Source: Serpens sp964410065
Lineage (GTDB): Bacteria; Pseudomonadota; Gammaproteobacteria; Pseudomonadales; Pseudomonadaceae
Assembly: GCA_964410065.1 (NCBI GenBank)
Contig: CAYPFO010000036.1
Span: 1-32,584 of the forward strand
Length of the DNA: 32,584 nt
Reading direction: 5' to 3'
Position numbers and translations under genes: made by a program. Shown here piece by piece: positions 15,157 through 22,281 of this stretch. Every line of letters begins with the position of its first letter. The first letter of the stretch is position 1. Under the pieces are notes generated by a model. It was not told the DNA's origin. It ran no database searches and saw only the letters and a list, made by a program, of their open reading frames with translations.

Positions 15157-15654
15157 TTATAGTGCCAACGCTGCCTGCCGCATCCCTTGCCAGCCTTCCA
15201 GGTTCAGCAATAACGTCTTGCGTTCCAGCCCACCGGAAAAACCGGTGAGGCTGCCGTTGCTGCCGATCACCCGATGGCAGGGCTGGATTACCGCGATGGG
15301 GTTGGCGCCGTTGGCGGCGCCGACCGCGCGCATCGCCTGCGGGTTGCCGATATGCTGGGCCAGTTGGCCGTAGCTCCAGGTCTGGCCGAAGGGAATTTCC
15401 AGCAGCGCGTGCCAGACGGACCGCTGGAACGCAGTTCCCAGCGGTGCCAGGCGCAGTTCGAAACGCTGGCGACGACCGGCGAAATATTCGTCCAACTGCC
15501 GGCAGACATTATCCAATTGCGTTTCCGCCGGCACCCATTGTTCACCGATCACCCAAGGCTCGGTGGGCACATCCATGAGCAACTGGCGCAATCCGGCCTC
15601 GTCGCCCACCAGCAGCAAGCGGCCGATGGGGCTTTCCTGATAGCGATAGAACAT
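15157..15654 (-). CDS. ogt: Methylated-DNA--[protein]-cysteine S-methyltransferase
   Basis: 165 residues. Suicidal repair of O6-methylguanine and O4-methylthymine by transfer of the alkyl group to a Cys. The C-terminal domain has the helix-turn-helix FGQTWSYGQLAQHIGNPQAMRAVGAANGANPIAVIQPCHRVIGSNG with active-site Cys in PCHRV (about residue 127) and the Arg finger in MRAVG; it ends LTGFSGGLERKTLLLNLEG. ATG at 15654 is chosen because AGGAGG lies 6 nt before it, inside the last codons of the upstream glycosylase gene. The pair is therefore translationally coupled. It is convergent with the mtnD-like gene, with only 13 bp between the stops and no visible terminator. Confidence 0.94.
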   Translation of the reverse strand: MFYRYQESPIGRLLLVGDEAGLRQLLMDVPTEPWVIGEQWVPAETQLDNVCRQLDEYFAGRRQRFELRLAPLGTAFQRSVWHALLEIPFGQTWSYGQLAQHIGNPQAMRAVGAANGANPIAVIQPCHRVIGSNGSLTGFSGGLERKTLLLNLEGWQGMRQAALAL

Positions 15655-15656
15655 GT

Positions 15657-16541
15657 TCAACCTCCTGCGTAACTGTGCCAGAGATGAATCGCAGCATAGG
15701 CTCGCCAGGGACGCCAGGCCTCAGCGCGAATTTTCAGTTCCCGCGCGCCGATACCGCCTTGCCCCCAGACCGGCGCCTTGAGCAGGCCAAGGTCGGCGGC
15801 GGGGAAGGCATCCGCCGCGCCGAAGCCCCGCAGGGCGATGTATTCGGCGGTCCAGGGGCCAATGCCGGGCAGGGCGCAGAGGCGTTCGACCAGCGATTCG
15901 GCGCCGTCCTCGACGTGCAGCTCGAGGCTGCCATCGGCTACGGCGGCCGACAGGCGTTGCAAAGCCAGGACCCGCTTGGCGGGCATGCCGATGGCGGAAA
16001 GGTCAGCGCTGGCAATCTGTTGCGGCGTCGGAAACAGACGCTGCGGCCCCTGAGTGGGCGCGCCCGGCAACGGTTCGCCGAGCCGCTTCACCAGCCGTCC
16101 GGTGATGGTCACCGCCGCCTTTACCGTGACCTGCTGACCAACAATCGCGCGCACGGCTTGCTCGAACGGGTCGAACGCCGTGGGCAGACGCAGACCCGGA
16201 TAACCGGCTACCAGCGGCCCGAGCAACGCATCGGCGGAAAAATGCGCGGCAATGGCCTGCGGGTCGGCATCCAGATCGAACATGCGCCGCACCCGCGATA
16301 CCAGTGTCGAGCTGATGGCCTGGGCCGAAGGGCTGATGCGCAACTCCAAAAGGTTTTGCCCGGCCAACGGACGCACCGCCAACCAGCCCGTTACCGCGCC
16401 GATGCGCAGGCTGCGGCAATAACCGTCGTCGTCTAGGGTTTCCACACCGGGCAACAGGCGCAGGGCGAAATGGCGCTGGAACTGCTGCCAGTCCCAAGGG
16501 GCGAGGTAGGGAAGGTGAAGGATGGTTGCCGCGCTGTTCAT
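15657..16541 (-). CDS. alkA: DNA-3-methyladenine glycosylase II (AlkA-like)
   Basis: 294 residues. Excises 3-methyladenine and other alkylated bases in base-excision repair. The N-terminal ~110 residues resemble the AlkA N-terminal domain (ILHLPYLAPWDWQQFQRHFALRLLPGVE). The glycosylase core starts at about 147 with AFDPFEQAVRAIVGQQVTVKAA. The helix-hairpin-helix LPGIGPWTAEYIALRGFG (about 240-257) is followed by DAFPAADLGLLKA, with the catalytic Asp in PAADLG. The ATG at 16541 is chosen because the family N terminus begins there. No ribosome-binding site is visible, and an upstream in-frame start at 16643 has no family support. It is the first gene of an alkylation-repair pair with ogt; no ada regulator is nearby. 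Confidence 0.9.
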   Translation of the reverse strand: MNSAATILHLPYLAPWDWQQFQRHFALRLLPGVETLDDDGYCRSLRIGAVTGWLAVRPLAGQNLLELRISPSAQAISSTLVSRVRRMFDLDADPQAIAAHFSADALLGPLVAGYPGLRLPTAFDPFEQAVRAIVGQQVTVKAAVTITGRLVKRLGEPLPGAPTQGPQRLFPTPQQIASADLSAIGMPAKRVLALQRLSAAVADGSLELHVEDGAESLVERLCALPGIGPWTAEYIALRGFGAADAFPAADLGLLKAPVWGQGGIGARELKIRAEAWRPWRAYAAIHLWHSYAGG

Positions 16542-16620
16542 GGTTTGAGCATAGAGCGTGCAGGTTAGGTCGGTCGAGACGGGTACTTGTTGAGCGATGA
16601 TAGAGGGTGGGGAAAAGTCC

Positions 16621-16636
16621 TGTTCTGATCGGAACA
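16621..16636. promoter_or_regulatory. Putative operator of the toxin-antitoxin operon
   Basis: TGTTCTGATCGGAACA is a dyad with 5-bp arms and a 6-bp spacer, about 64 bp before the antitoxin ATG. A further TGTTCG half-site lies at 16651. Antitoxins of the Xre/ParS class often repress their own operon through such palindromes; assignment to this protein is inference. Confidence 0.45.
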
Positions 16637-16699
16637 AAACCATGCATTTCTGTTCGTATGTGTACTAAGGTTGCAGCAGACAGTTAACGGAGTGTGCCT

Positions 16700-17101
16700 A
16701 TGGAAGCCGTCCTCGACCGTGCCACGCAGGCCAATGCCCATTCAGCGGAAGCAGGGCGCGTGGCGCTGACGTTTTTTTTCAACCTCGCGGACAAGTGGAA
16801 GTGCAGCGCCGAAGAGCAGCGAATCCTGCTGGGGGGCATCGGTCGCACCACGTTCCATAAGTACCGCAACCTTCCCGAGGTGCGTCTGCCGCGCGACACC
16901 TTGGAGCGCATTTCCTACCTGATGGGCATCCATAAATCCTTGCGCATTCTGTTCGGTCATGGCGATACCACCTATGAATGGGTGCGCAAGCCGAACCGGG
17001 CGGCGCCATTCAACGGTCACTCCGCCCTTAGCTACATGCTGGCCGGTCGGGTGGTTGACCTGGCTGACGTGCGCCGCTACCTCGATGCCCAGCGGGGTTG
17101 A
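16700..17101 (+). CDS. Xre/MbcA/ParS-type antitoxin
   Basis: 133 residues from the ATG at 16700, with CGGAG 7 nt upstream (a GTG two codons earlier is less likely). The N-terminal two thirds look like a helical Xre-type domain (GGIGRTTFHKYRNLPEVRLPRDTLERISYLMGIHKSLRILF). The C-terminal ~35 residues (NGHSALSYMLAGRVVDLADVRRYLDAQRG) match the MbcA/ParS/Xre toxin-binding domain, which ends in a conserved VRRYLD helix. It sits immediately upstream of a RES-domain gene, the standard partner. The antitoxin would neutralise the RES enzyme and bind its own promoter. Monocistronic transcription from the dyad-containing promoter region is plausible. Confidence 0.9.
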   Translation: MEAVLDRATQANAHSAEAGRVALTFFFNLADKWKCSAEEQRILLGGIGRTTFHKYRNLPEVRLPRDTLERISYLMGIHKSLRILFGHGDTTYEWVRKPNRAAPFNGHSALSYMLAGRVVDLADVRRYLDAQRG

Positions 17102-17792
17102 TGAAAGGGGGCTGAATACCCCCGTCGAGCAGGTAGCTTTGCTGCAACCCGCGTGGCGAGCCTATCGGCTGGTCAGCAGCGCTTTTCCGCCCATTGCGGT
17201 ATTTGAGGATGTGCTCGACCCAGCCGATCTGGCGCTGGCGCTGGCCATTGAAAGTCTGACCAACGAGCGACTGCTGGACGAGGCGGGTGTGCTGCAACGC
17301 GTACCGCCCGAGGATCGTATCAGTGGCCCCGGCTCCACACCGGTCATGGCCGCCTTCACCCACATTGGCGCCGCGAACCGCTTCAGCAATGGCAGTTTCG
17401 GCGTCTACTACTGTGCCAGCAGCCTCAAGGCCGCCATCGCCGAAACCGCCTTTCACCGCGCCCGCTTTCTGCAGGCCACCGGCGAAGGGCCGCTGGAGCT
17501 GACGATGCGGGCTTATATCAATTCGATCGTCAAGCCGCTGCATGACGTGCGGACCATCGACGTGCTGCACGCTCCGTCGGTGGACAGCTATCCCAGCAGC
17601 CAGCGTTTCGCCGTGCGCTTTCGCGAGGCGGCCAGTTGGGGATTGCTCTACCGCAGTGTTCGAGCGCCGGGGGCCGAATGTGCTGCGATCTTCCGGCCGC
17701 CAGCGGTGTCCATCCCGGTGCAGGGGCCGCACCTGCGCTATGTCTGGGACGGCACGGCCATTAGTGAGGTCTTCAAGATTTCCCGCGTGTAG
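17085..17792 (+). CDS. RES-domain toxin (NAD+ phosphorylase type)
   Basis: About 235 residues if read from the ATG at 17085, which overlaps the antitoxin by 17 bp. That start has no clear ribosome-binding site. A GGGGG stretch at 17107-17111 could instead serve a non-ATG start slightly downstream (CTG 17112 or TTG 17139), so the N terminus is uncertain. RES-domain features: WRAYRLVSSAFPP with the first conserved Arg, RFSNGSFGVYYCASSLKAAIAETAFHRARFL with conserved Tyr, Glu and Arg, and a late Ser-containing PSSQRFAVRFREA block. RES toxins such as MbcT and P. putida Res degrade NAD+, causing metabolic arrest. This is the longer (>200 residues) RES subgroup. A strong hairpin follows the stop. 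Confidence 0.87.
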   Translation: MPSGVDERGLNTPVEQVALLQPAWRAYRLVSSAFPPIAVFEDVLDPADLALALAIESLTNERLLDEAGVLQRVPPEDRISGPGSTPVMAAFTHIGAANRFSNGSFGVYYCASSLKAAIAETAFHRARFLQATGEGPLELTMRAYINSIVKPLHDVRTIDVLHAPSVDSYPSSQRFAVRFREAASWGLLYRSVRAPGAECAAIFRPPAVSIPVQGPHLRYVWDGTAISEVFKISRV

Positions 17793-17805
17793 GCCGGAAG
17801 CCCGA

Positions 17806-17835
17806 CACACTGTCGCCTGCAGCGGCGACAGTGTG
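17806..17835. terminator. Bidirectional hairpin between RES toxin and betA
   Basis: A 12-bp perfect stem (CACACTGTCGCC / GGCGACAGTGTG) with a 6-nt loop lies 13 bp after the RES stop and 6 bp after the convergent betA stop. No T tract is seen on either side, so it may act as a transcript-end stabiliser or assist termination in both directions. Confidence 0.55.
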
Positions 17836-17841
17836 GCTGAT

Positions 17842-19527
17842 TCAGCTGAAGCTTCTTTCTGCCGAGGTGCGTGCCGGTGCGTTACCCGCCACGTAGTAGG
17901 CCGCATTGCTGCGTGGCAGCGGTTGGCGGCCGCGGATTTTGTCGGCAATTTTCTCGGCCATCATGATGGTGGTGGCGTTGAGGTTGCCGGTGATGATCAG
18001 CGGCATGATCGAGGCGTCGATTACGCGCAGCCCTTCAAGACCGTGCACGCGGCCCTGGCCATCGACCACCGCCATGTCGTCGTCGCCCATCTTGCAGGAG
18101 CCGCAGGGGTGGAAGGCGGTTTCGGCGTGATCACGCACAAAGGCGTCCAGTTCGGCATCGCTCTGGCACTGCGCGCCGGGGCTGAGCTCACGACCGCGAT
18201 AGGGGTCGAGCGCCGGCTGGTTGATGATCTCGCGCGTGATACGGATGGCGTCGCGAAATTCCTGCCAGTCCTGCTCGGTGCTCATGTAGTTGAACAGGAT
18301 GCTCGGGTGCTGGCGAGGGTCTTTCGAGGTGAGCCGTACGCGGCCGCGGCTGGGCGAGCGCATGGAGCCGACGTGGGCTTGAAAACCGTGTTCCTTCACC
18401 GCGTTGCTGCCGTTGTAATTGATCGCCACCGGCAAGAAGTGAAACTGAATGTTCGGCCATTCGAAGTCGGCACGGGTGCGGATGAAGCCGCCGGCCTCGA
18501 AGTGGTTGCTGGCGCCGACGCCGCTGCCGGCGAACAGCCACTGGGCGCCGATGGCCGGCTGGTTCCACCACTGGAGGGACGGGTAGAGAGACACCGGTTC
18601 CTTGCAGGCGTACTGCAGGTACATCTCCAAGTGATCCTGCAGGTTCTCTCCAACACCGGGAAGTTTATGCACCACGGGAATGTCCAGATCACGCAATAGA
18701 TCGGCCGGGCCGACGCCGGAGCGTTGCAGAATTTGCGGCGAGGCGATGGCGCCGCCACACAGCAGCACTTCGCGCCGCGCCCGCGCGCTGACCGGCTGGC
18801 TGGCATTGCCGCGCAGGTAACTGACGCCGCTGGCACGCTTGCCGTCGAACAGAATGCGCTCGGTCAGGGCATGGGTGACGATGGTCAGGTTTTTACGGTC
18901 GCGCGCCTGGTCCAGATAGCCGCGCGCGGTGCTGGAACGTCGGCCGTGGAGCGTCACGGTGCGGTCCATCGGGCCGAAGCCTTCCTGCTGGTAGCCGTTG
19001 AGGTCCTCGGTGCGCGGGTAACCGGCCTGCACGCCGGCCTCGACCATGGCGTGGAACAGGGGATTGTTGCCGTTTTTCGGCGTGGTCACGCTGACCGGGC
19101 CGTCGCCGCCGTGGTAGGCATTGGCGCCGATGTCCCGGGTTTCCGCCTTGCGAAAATACGGTAGGCAATCCAGGTAGCTCCAATCCTCCAGCCCCGGCTC
19201 CTTGGCCCAGTGATCAAAGTCCAGGGCGTTGCCGCGGATGTAGCACATGCCGTTGATCAGCGAGGAACCACCCAGGCCCTTGCCGCGCCCGCACTCCATG
19301 CGGCGGTTGTTCATGTGCGGCTCAGGGTCGGTTTCGTAGGCCCAGTTGTAGCGCCTGCCCTGCAAGGGGTAGGCAAGGGCGGCGGGCATTTGCGTGCGAA
19401 AGTCCAGGCGATGGTCCGGGCCGCCGGCTTCCAGCAGCAACACGCTGACGTCGGCATCCTCGGTCAGCCGGGTAGCCAGCACGTTGCCGGCGGAACCGGC
19501 GCCGATGATGATGTAGTCGAATTCCAT
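17842..19527 (-). CDS. betA: Choline dehydrogenase BetA
   Basis: 561 residues, a GMC-family FAD oxidoreductase that oxidises choline to betaine aldehyde at the membrane, feeding electrons to the respiratory chain. The N-terminal dinucleotide fold is MEFDYIIIGAGSAGNVLATRL, a second Rossmann element is VLLLEAG, and GMC signature 1 is GRGKGLGGSSLINGMCYIRG (about 86-105). The C-terminal active-site region is HPCGSCKMGDDDMAVVD, with the catalytic His, followed by VIDASIMPLIITGNLNATTIMMAEKIAD. The ATG at 19527 is taken because the FAD fold starts there; AAGGA lies 11-12 nt upstream, and a longer frame would run into repeat sequence. Last gene of the cho-bet locus. Confidence 0.96.
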   Translation of the reverse strand: MEFDYIIIGAGSAGNVLATRLTEDADVSVLLLEAGGPDHRLDFRTQMPAALAYPLQGRRYNWAYETDPEPHMNNRRMECGRGKGLGGSSLINGMCYIRGNALDFDHWAKEPGLEDWSYLDCLPYFRKAETRDIGANAYHGGDGPVSVTTPKNGNNPLFHAMVEAGVQAGYPRTEDLNGYQQEGFGPMDRTVTLHGRRSSTARGYLDQARDRKNLTIVTHALTERILFDGKRASGVSYLRGNASQPVSARARREVLLCGGAIASPQILQRSGVGPADLLRDLDIPVVHKLPGVGENLQDHLEMYLQYACKEPVSLYPSLQWWNQPAIGAQWLFAGSGVGASNHFEAGGFIRTRADFEWPNIQFHFLPVAINYNGSNAVKEHGFQAHVGSMRSPSRGRVRLTSKDPRQHPSILFNYMSTEQDWQEFRDAIRITREIINQPALDPYRGRELSPGAQCQSDAELDAFVRDHAETAFHPCGSCKMGDDDMAVVDGQGRVHGLEGLRVIDASIMPLIITGNLNATTIMMAEKIADKIRGRQPLPRSNAAYYVAGNAPARTSAERSFS

Positions 19528-19551
19528 GAAAGCAGCATCCTTCGAGGGAAG

Positions 19552-19628
19552 CCACAAGCAGCAAGCTGCAAGCTGCAAGTCAAAGCGAACGGCTCTGGCT
19601 TGAAGCTTGAGGCTTGCGGCTTGCGGCT
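19552..19628. repeat. CAAGC-rich inverted repeat in the betB-betA spacer
   Basis: AAGCCACAAGCAGCAAGC-type sequence on the left faces GCTTGAGGCTTGCGGCTT-type sequence on the right, giving an imperfect long hairpin built of short CTGCAAG/CTTGCGG iterations. A related GCTGCAAGCTGCAAGC motif is at about 7832-7847 in the folE-smr spacer. It fills most of the 104 bp between betB and betA. Confidence 0.55.
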
Positions 19629-19631
19629 TTT

Positions 19632-21104
19632 TTAAAACACCGAGGCAAATTCGCCCAGTTCCACCTGCACCGATTTGATCTGCGTGTAATGAGCCAAGGT
19701 GGCCAGGCCGTTCTCACGGCCGACGCCGGAGTGCTTGTAGCCGCCCACCGGCATCTCGGCGGGGGATTCGCCCCAGGTGTTGATCCAGCAAATCCCGGCC
19801 TGCAGGCGGTGGATCAGGCGGTGTGCGCGAGCCAAATCGGGCGTCACCACGCCGGCGGCGAGGCCGTAGTCGGTGGCGTTGGCGCGGTGAATGGCTTCGT
19901 CTTCGTCGTCGTAGGCGAGCAGACTGAGCACCGGGCCGAAGATTTCCTCGCGCACGATGCGCATGTCGTCGCGGCAATCGGTAAAGATCGTCGGCGCCAC
20001 ATAGGCACCCTGGGCGCAGGCACCGTCGGTGACGCGCTGGCCGCCGGTCAGCAGGCGCGCGCCTTCCTTGATGCCGCTGTCGATGTAGCCGAGCACCCGC
20101 TGCATGTGAGCGAAGCTGGCCAGCGGGCCGAAGTTGGTGGCTTCGTCCTGGGGGTCGCCCAAGCGAATACGTTGCACGCGCTCCAGCAGTTTCTGCTCGA
20201 ACTCGGCCAGCAGCGGGCGCGGCACGAACACGCGGGTGCCGTTGGTGCACACCTGGCCTGAACTGTAAAAGTTGGCCATGACGGCGATGTCGGCGGCGCG
20301 GTCGAGGTCGGCGTCTGCGCAGACGATCAAGGGCGACTTGCCGCCCAGCTCCAGGGTCACTTCCTTGAGGGAGGAGCGGGTGGCGCTGGCGATCACCTGC
20401 TTGCCGGTGACGGTGCCGCCGGTGAAGGAAATCTTGGCGATGCCGGGATGCTCGGTCAGCCACTGACCGACCTCCGCGCCAGGGCCGGTGAGCACGTTGA
20501 ACACACCGTCCGGCAGGCCGGCCTCGGTAAATATTTCGGCCAGCTTGAGCGCGCTCAGCGGGGTGACCTCGCTGGGCTTGAAGATCATCGCGTTGCCGGC
20601 GGCCAGGGCCGGGGCAGACTTCCACAAGGCGATCTGGATCGGGTAATTCCAGGCGCCGATGCCGGCCACCACGCCCAGCGGCTCGCGGCGGGTGTAGACG
20701 AAGGAGGTGTCGCGCAGCGGTATTTGCTCGCCTTCGATGGCCGGGATCAGGCCGGCGTAATACTCCAGCACGTCGGCGCCGGTGACGATGTCGACGTAGC
20801 GGGTCTCCGACAGTGGTTTGCCGGTGTCCAGGGTTTCCAGCAGGGCCAGTTCATCGTTGCGCTCGCGCAGGATGTCCACGGCGCGCCGCAGGATGCGCGA
20901 GCGCTGCATGGCGGTCATGGCGGCCCAGACCTGTTGGCCTTCGTGGGCGGCGGCCACGGTGCGCTCGACGTCCTCGCGGCTGGCGCTCTGTACCTGGGCC
21001 AGCACTTCGCCGTTGGCGGGATTGATGGATTCAAAACGCTGGGCGGAGGACGCCGCGACATAGCGACCGCCGATATAAAGCTGTTGTTCGCCGAAGCGGG
21101 GCAT
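19632..21104 (-). CDS. betB: Betaine aldehyde dehydrogenase BetB
   Basis: 490 residues, NAD(P)-dependent oxidation of betaine aldehyde to glycine betaine. Aldehyde dehydrogenase hallmarks: GIGAWNYPIQIALWKSAPALAAGNAMIFKPSE (about 147-178), the Rossmann FTGGTVTGKQV, catalytic Glu in LELGGKSP (near 252), catalytic Cys in FYSSGQVCTNGTR (near 286), and EIFGPV. The IGGRYVAA start and C-terminal KSVQVELGEFASVF match BetB rather than general aldehyde dehydrogenases. AGGAAC lies before the ATG. It is upstream of betA in the same direction, separated by a repeat-filled spacer. A family-1 REPIN-like element precedes it. Confidence 0.96.
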   Translation of the reverse strand: MPRFGEQQLYIGGRYVAASSAQRFESINPANGEVLAQVQSASREDVERTVAAAHEGQQVWAAMTAMQRSRILRRAVDILRERNDELALLETLDTGKPLSETRYVDIVTGADVLEYYAGLIPAIEGEQIPLRDTSFVYTRREPLGVVAGIGAWNYPIQIALWKSAPALAAGNAMIFKPSEVTPLSALKLAEIFTEAGLPDGVFNVLTGPGAEVGQWLTEHPGIAKISFTGGTVTGKQVIASATRSSLKEVTLELGGKSPLIVCADADLDRAADIAVMANFYSSGQVCTNGTRVFVPRPLLAEFEQKLLERVQRIRLGDPQDEATNFGPLASFAHMQRVLGYIDSGIKEGARLLTGGQRVTDGACAQGAYVAPTIFTDCRDDMRIVREEIFGPVLSLLAYDDEDEAIHRANATDYGLAAGVVTPDLARAHRLIHRLQAGICWINTWGESPAEMPVGGYKHSGVGRENGLATLAHYTQIKSVQVELGEFASVF

Positions 21105-21142
21105 TGGGGTTCCTCGTGATTGGGCGTGAGGGGGGAGCCTGG

Positions 21143-21214
21143 GTAGGGTGGAGCCTGTCCACTAAACGGCGGTGTTGCCTGCTTGGTGGACAGAAAAAGC
21201 GCTGTCCACCCTAC
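21143..21214. repeat. REPIN-like element, family 1, copy 5
   Basis: GTAGGGTGGAGCCTGTCCAC...GGTGGACAG...CTGTCCACCCTAC; the terminal arms are complementary, but both internal hairpins use the CTGTCCAC version. It lies in the 143-bp spacer between betB and the second binding-protein gene. Confidence 0.75.
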
Positions 21215-21247
21215 GGATACTCACCGGCTGGAAGCGAAACTGAAGCG

Positions 21248-22105
21248 TTAGTTCAGCCACTCGGCGACGCGTTCGGGGTTTTCGGCAACCCAGGCGCTGG
21301 CGGCGTTTTTCGGCGTCTCGCCATTGTCGATGGCGAGCATCACGGCGCCGATTTCCTTGTCGGTCCAGGCGAAGTTCTTCAGAAAACCGGCGGCTTCGGC
21401 AGCCTTGGTTTCCAGGCCAAGGTTGGCCACGGTGTAGACGGTTTCGGCTTCACCGAACACCTGCTGAGGATCCTCGAGGAAGCGCAGGTCCCACTTGGCG
21501 AACATCCAGTGCGGAATCCAGCCGGTAACGACGATGGGCTTCTGCTGCTTTTCGGCGCGGGCCAGGGCGATGGTCATGGCCGGGCCGGAACTGGCCATCA
21601 GGTTGTAATCCAGGTCGTAGGCCTTAATGGCCTCCTCGGTGCGGATCATGATGCCGGCACCGGCATCGATGCCGGTGATCTGGCCCTTGAAGGCCTTCTT
21701 GTGCTGGTTGAGGTCGGCGATGCTCTGGACATCGACGTAGTCCGGCACGATCAGGCCGATCTTCGCGCCGGTGTAGTTGGTGCCGATCAGGTTGACCTTG
21801 TCCTTGAGCTTCTCGTAGTACTCGCCGTGGGTGGCCGGCAGCCAGGCGGAGAGGGCAGCGTCCAGATCGCCACGGGCCACGCCCTGCCACATGATGGCGG
21901 CTTCTACCGGCTTGAGCTTGACATCATAACCGAGCTGGCTTTGCAGCACTTCGGCGGCCACGTGGGTGGTGGCGACGCTGTCGGCCCAGCCGTTGACATA
22001 GCCGAGGGTCAGGGTGGGTTTGTCGGCGGCCATGGCGGTGGACAGGCCCAGGGCCAGGGTTGCAGTGGCAAGGCTTTTGCCAAACAGATTTTTGAAGGTA
22101 CGCAT
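21248..22105 (-). CDS. Second ABC substrate-binding protein (glycine betaine/quaternary amine, OpuAC/BetX-CaiX-like)
   Basis: 285 residues. The signal peptide (LFGKSLATATLALGLSTAMAA, cleavage near Ala23) marks it as periplasmic. The mature domain begins KPTLTLGYVNGWADSVATTHVAAEVLQ and contains the Trp residues expected for a quaternary-ammonium aromatic box: NGWAD, SAWLPATH, and TGWIPHWMFAKWDLRFLEDP. It belongs to the OpuAC-like type II family but differs clearly from ChoX upstream. In P. aeruginosa and P. syringae several separately encoded binding proteins (BetX, CaiX) share the CbcWV core, so a betaine or carnitine receptor for the neighbouring ChoWV is plausible. AAGGAG lies 8 nt before the ATG, which decides this start over an upstream in-frame one. 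Confidence 0.88.
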   Translation of the reverse strand: MRTFKNLFGKSLATATLALGLSTAMAADKPTLTLGYVNGWADSVATTHVAAEVLQSQLGYDVKLKPVEAAIMWQGVARGDLDAALSAWLPATHGEYYEKLKDKVNLIGTNYTGAKIGLIVPDYVDVQSIADLNQHKKAFKGQITGIDAGAGIMIRTEEAIKAYDLDYNLMASSGPAMTIALARAEKQQKPIVVTGWIPHWMFAKWDLRFLEDPQQVFGEAETVYTVANLGLETKAAEAAGFLKNFAWTDKEIGAVMLAIDNGETPKNAASAWVAENPERVAEWLN

Positions 22106-22198
22106 GGTGTGCTCCTTAATTTTGTAGGGACGCCTTGATTGCGGAGTCATCCCGTAGCCGTATCGATGCGGCTTCCATATGGGATTTATGCTGGGGCC

Positions 22199-22275
22199 GT
22201 AGGGTGGATGTCGTTTTTTACATCCACCATGGGTACGCGCGTGGTGGACAACAGACAGCGGTTGTCCACCCTACG
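22199..22275. repeat. REPIN-like element, family 1, copy 6 (inverted)
   Basis: GTAGGGTGGATGTCG-TTTTTT-ACATCCACC on the left and GGTGGACAACAGACAGCGGTTGTCCACCCTACG on the right: the same two hairpins as copies 1-4 in the opposite order, so the element is inverted. It almost fills the spacer between choX and the second binding-protein gene. Confidence 0.8.
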
Positions 22276-22281
22276 CAGGGG

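Noticed and set aside
16959..17084. Upstream extension of the RES toxin to 16959
   Set aside because: It would lie within the antitoxin coding sequence and adds Thr/Cys/Trp-rich residues unlike the family; the overlapping ATG at 17085 is more plausible.
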